A stretch of 36,294 bases of DNA from Bacteroidales bacterium (GTDB lineage: Bacteria; Bacteroidota; Bacteroidia; Bacteroidales; UBA932). The position numbers and the translations under genes were made by a program. Location: assembly GCA_017395045.1 (NCBI GenBank), contig JAFPWG010000016.1, positions 1 through 36,294 of the forward strand. Reading direction: 5' to 3'. This document shows, piece by piece, positions 36,266-36,294 of the stretch (positions are counted from its first letter, which is position 1; the number at the start of each line of letters is the position of its first letter). Below the pieces are notes generated by a model. It did no database searches, was not told the origin of the DNA, and saw only the letters and a program-made list of their open reading frames with translations.

Positions 36266-36294
36266 ACAATGAAGAGTTTGATCCTGGCTCCGGA
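36266..36294 (+). rRNA. 16S ribosomal RNA, 5' end only
   Basis: The sequence GAAGAGTTTGATCCTGGCTC (36271-36290) is the universal 16S start. By alignment with E. coli position 6 the mature 5' end falls near 36266. Only about 29 bases are in the window. The rest of the operon lies to the right. The next bases read CGGA where many bacteria have AGGA or AGAT. Confidence 0.95.

Overview
The window is a stretch of chromosome from a member of the Bacteroidota, very probably the order Bacteroidales. Many start regions carry the lineage-specific -7 box TAnnTTTG instead of an E. coli-type -10 box. The gene families point the same way: an ECF sigma/FecR/TonB-receptor/DUF4249 locus, DUF1460, DUF3109, a split chromate transporter, a class A PBP followed by ddl, and GH2 and GH20 lipoproteins. 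The DNA is GC-rich for this order (estimated by eye, not computed). That would fit one of the high-GC uncultured gut or rumen lineages, but the genus cannot be named from the sequence. I see no insertion sequence, prophage, CRISPR array, tRNA or conjugative element, and no gene-free stretch longer than about 240 bases.

Layout. (1) 1-1995, minus: the N-terminal 361 codons of enolase, then a DUF1460 amidase-like lipoprotein. (2) 2036-7793, plus: a five-gene trans-envelope signalling and uptake locus made of an ECF sigma factor, a FecR anti-sigma factor, a small outer-membrane barrel, a TonB-dependent receptor with an N-terminal signalling (STN) domain, and a DUF4249 lipoprotein. (3) 7811-13540, minus: the complete elongasome operon mreB-mreC-mreD-mrdA-rodA, with 4-nt stop/start overlaps at mreC/mreD and mreD/mrdA. 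(4) 13624-17282: ispD (plus), overlapping convergently with an Lrp/AsnC regulator (minus), then topA (minus) with a clear terminator. (5) 17416-23483, plus: pbp1A, ddl, prmC and a U32 peptidase-family gene, with gaps of only 4-10 bp.

(6) 23480-24643, minus: an unrecognised 387-aa lipoprotein; then lacZ-like GH2 beta-galactosidase (plus, 24839-27952), closed by a UUCG hairpin terminator facing an alanine-rich TPR protein (minus). (7) 29053-32138, plus: a peptidase M16-like protein without the zinc motif, and a DUF3109 cysteine-rich protein. (8) 32162-32301: a strong hairpin followed by a possible 27-codon small ORF. (9) 32291-36030, minus: a cyclophilin-type lipoprotein and a GH20 hexosaminidase forming a pair, and two chromate-transporter half genes. 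(10) 36064-36294, plus: a ribosomal RNA promoter and leader, and the first bases of 16S rRNA.

How it fits together: much of the window serves the envelope. MreBCD, PBP2 and RodA build the lateral wall; PBP1a and Ddl supply synthesis and the D-Ala-D-Ala precursor; the DUF1460 protein and the GH20 enzyme probably turn over cell-wall or host glycans. The sigma/FecR/TonB-receptor locus is the main adaptive module, and its ligand is unknown. The best candidates for undescribed biology are the hairpin plus small ORF at 32162-32301, the divergent -7-box dyad at 2001-2027, the zinc-motif-less M16 protein, and the terminator-like hairpin at the start of the rRNA leader.
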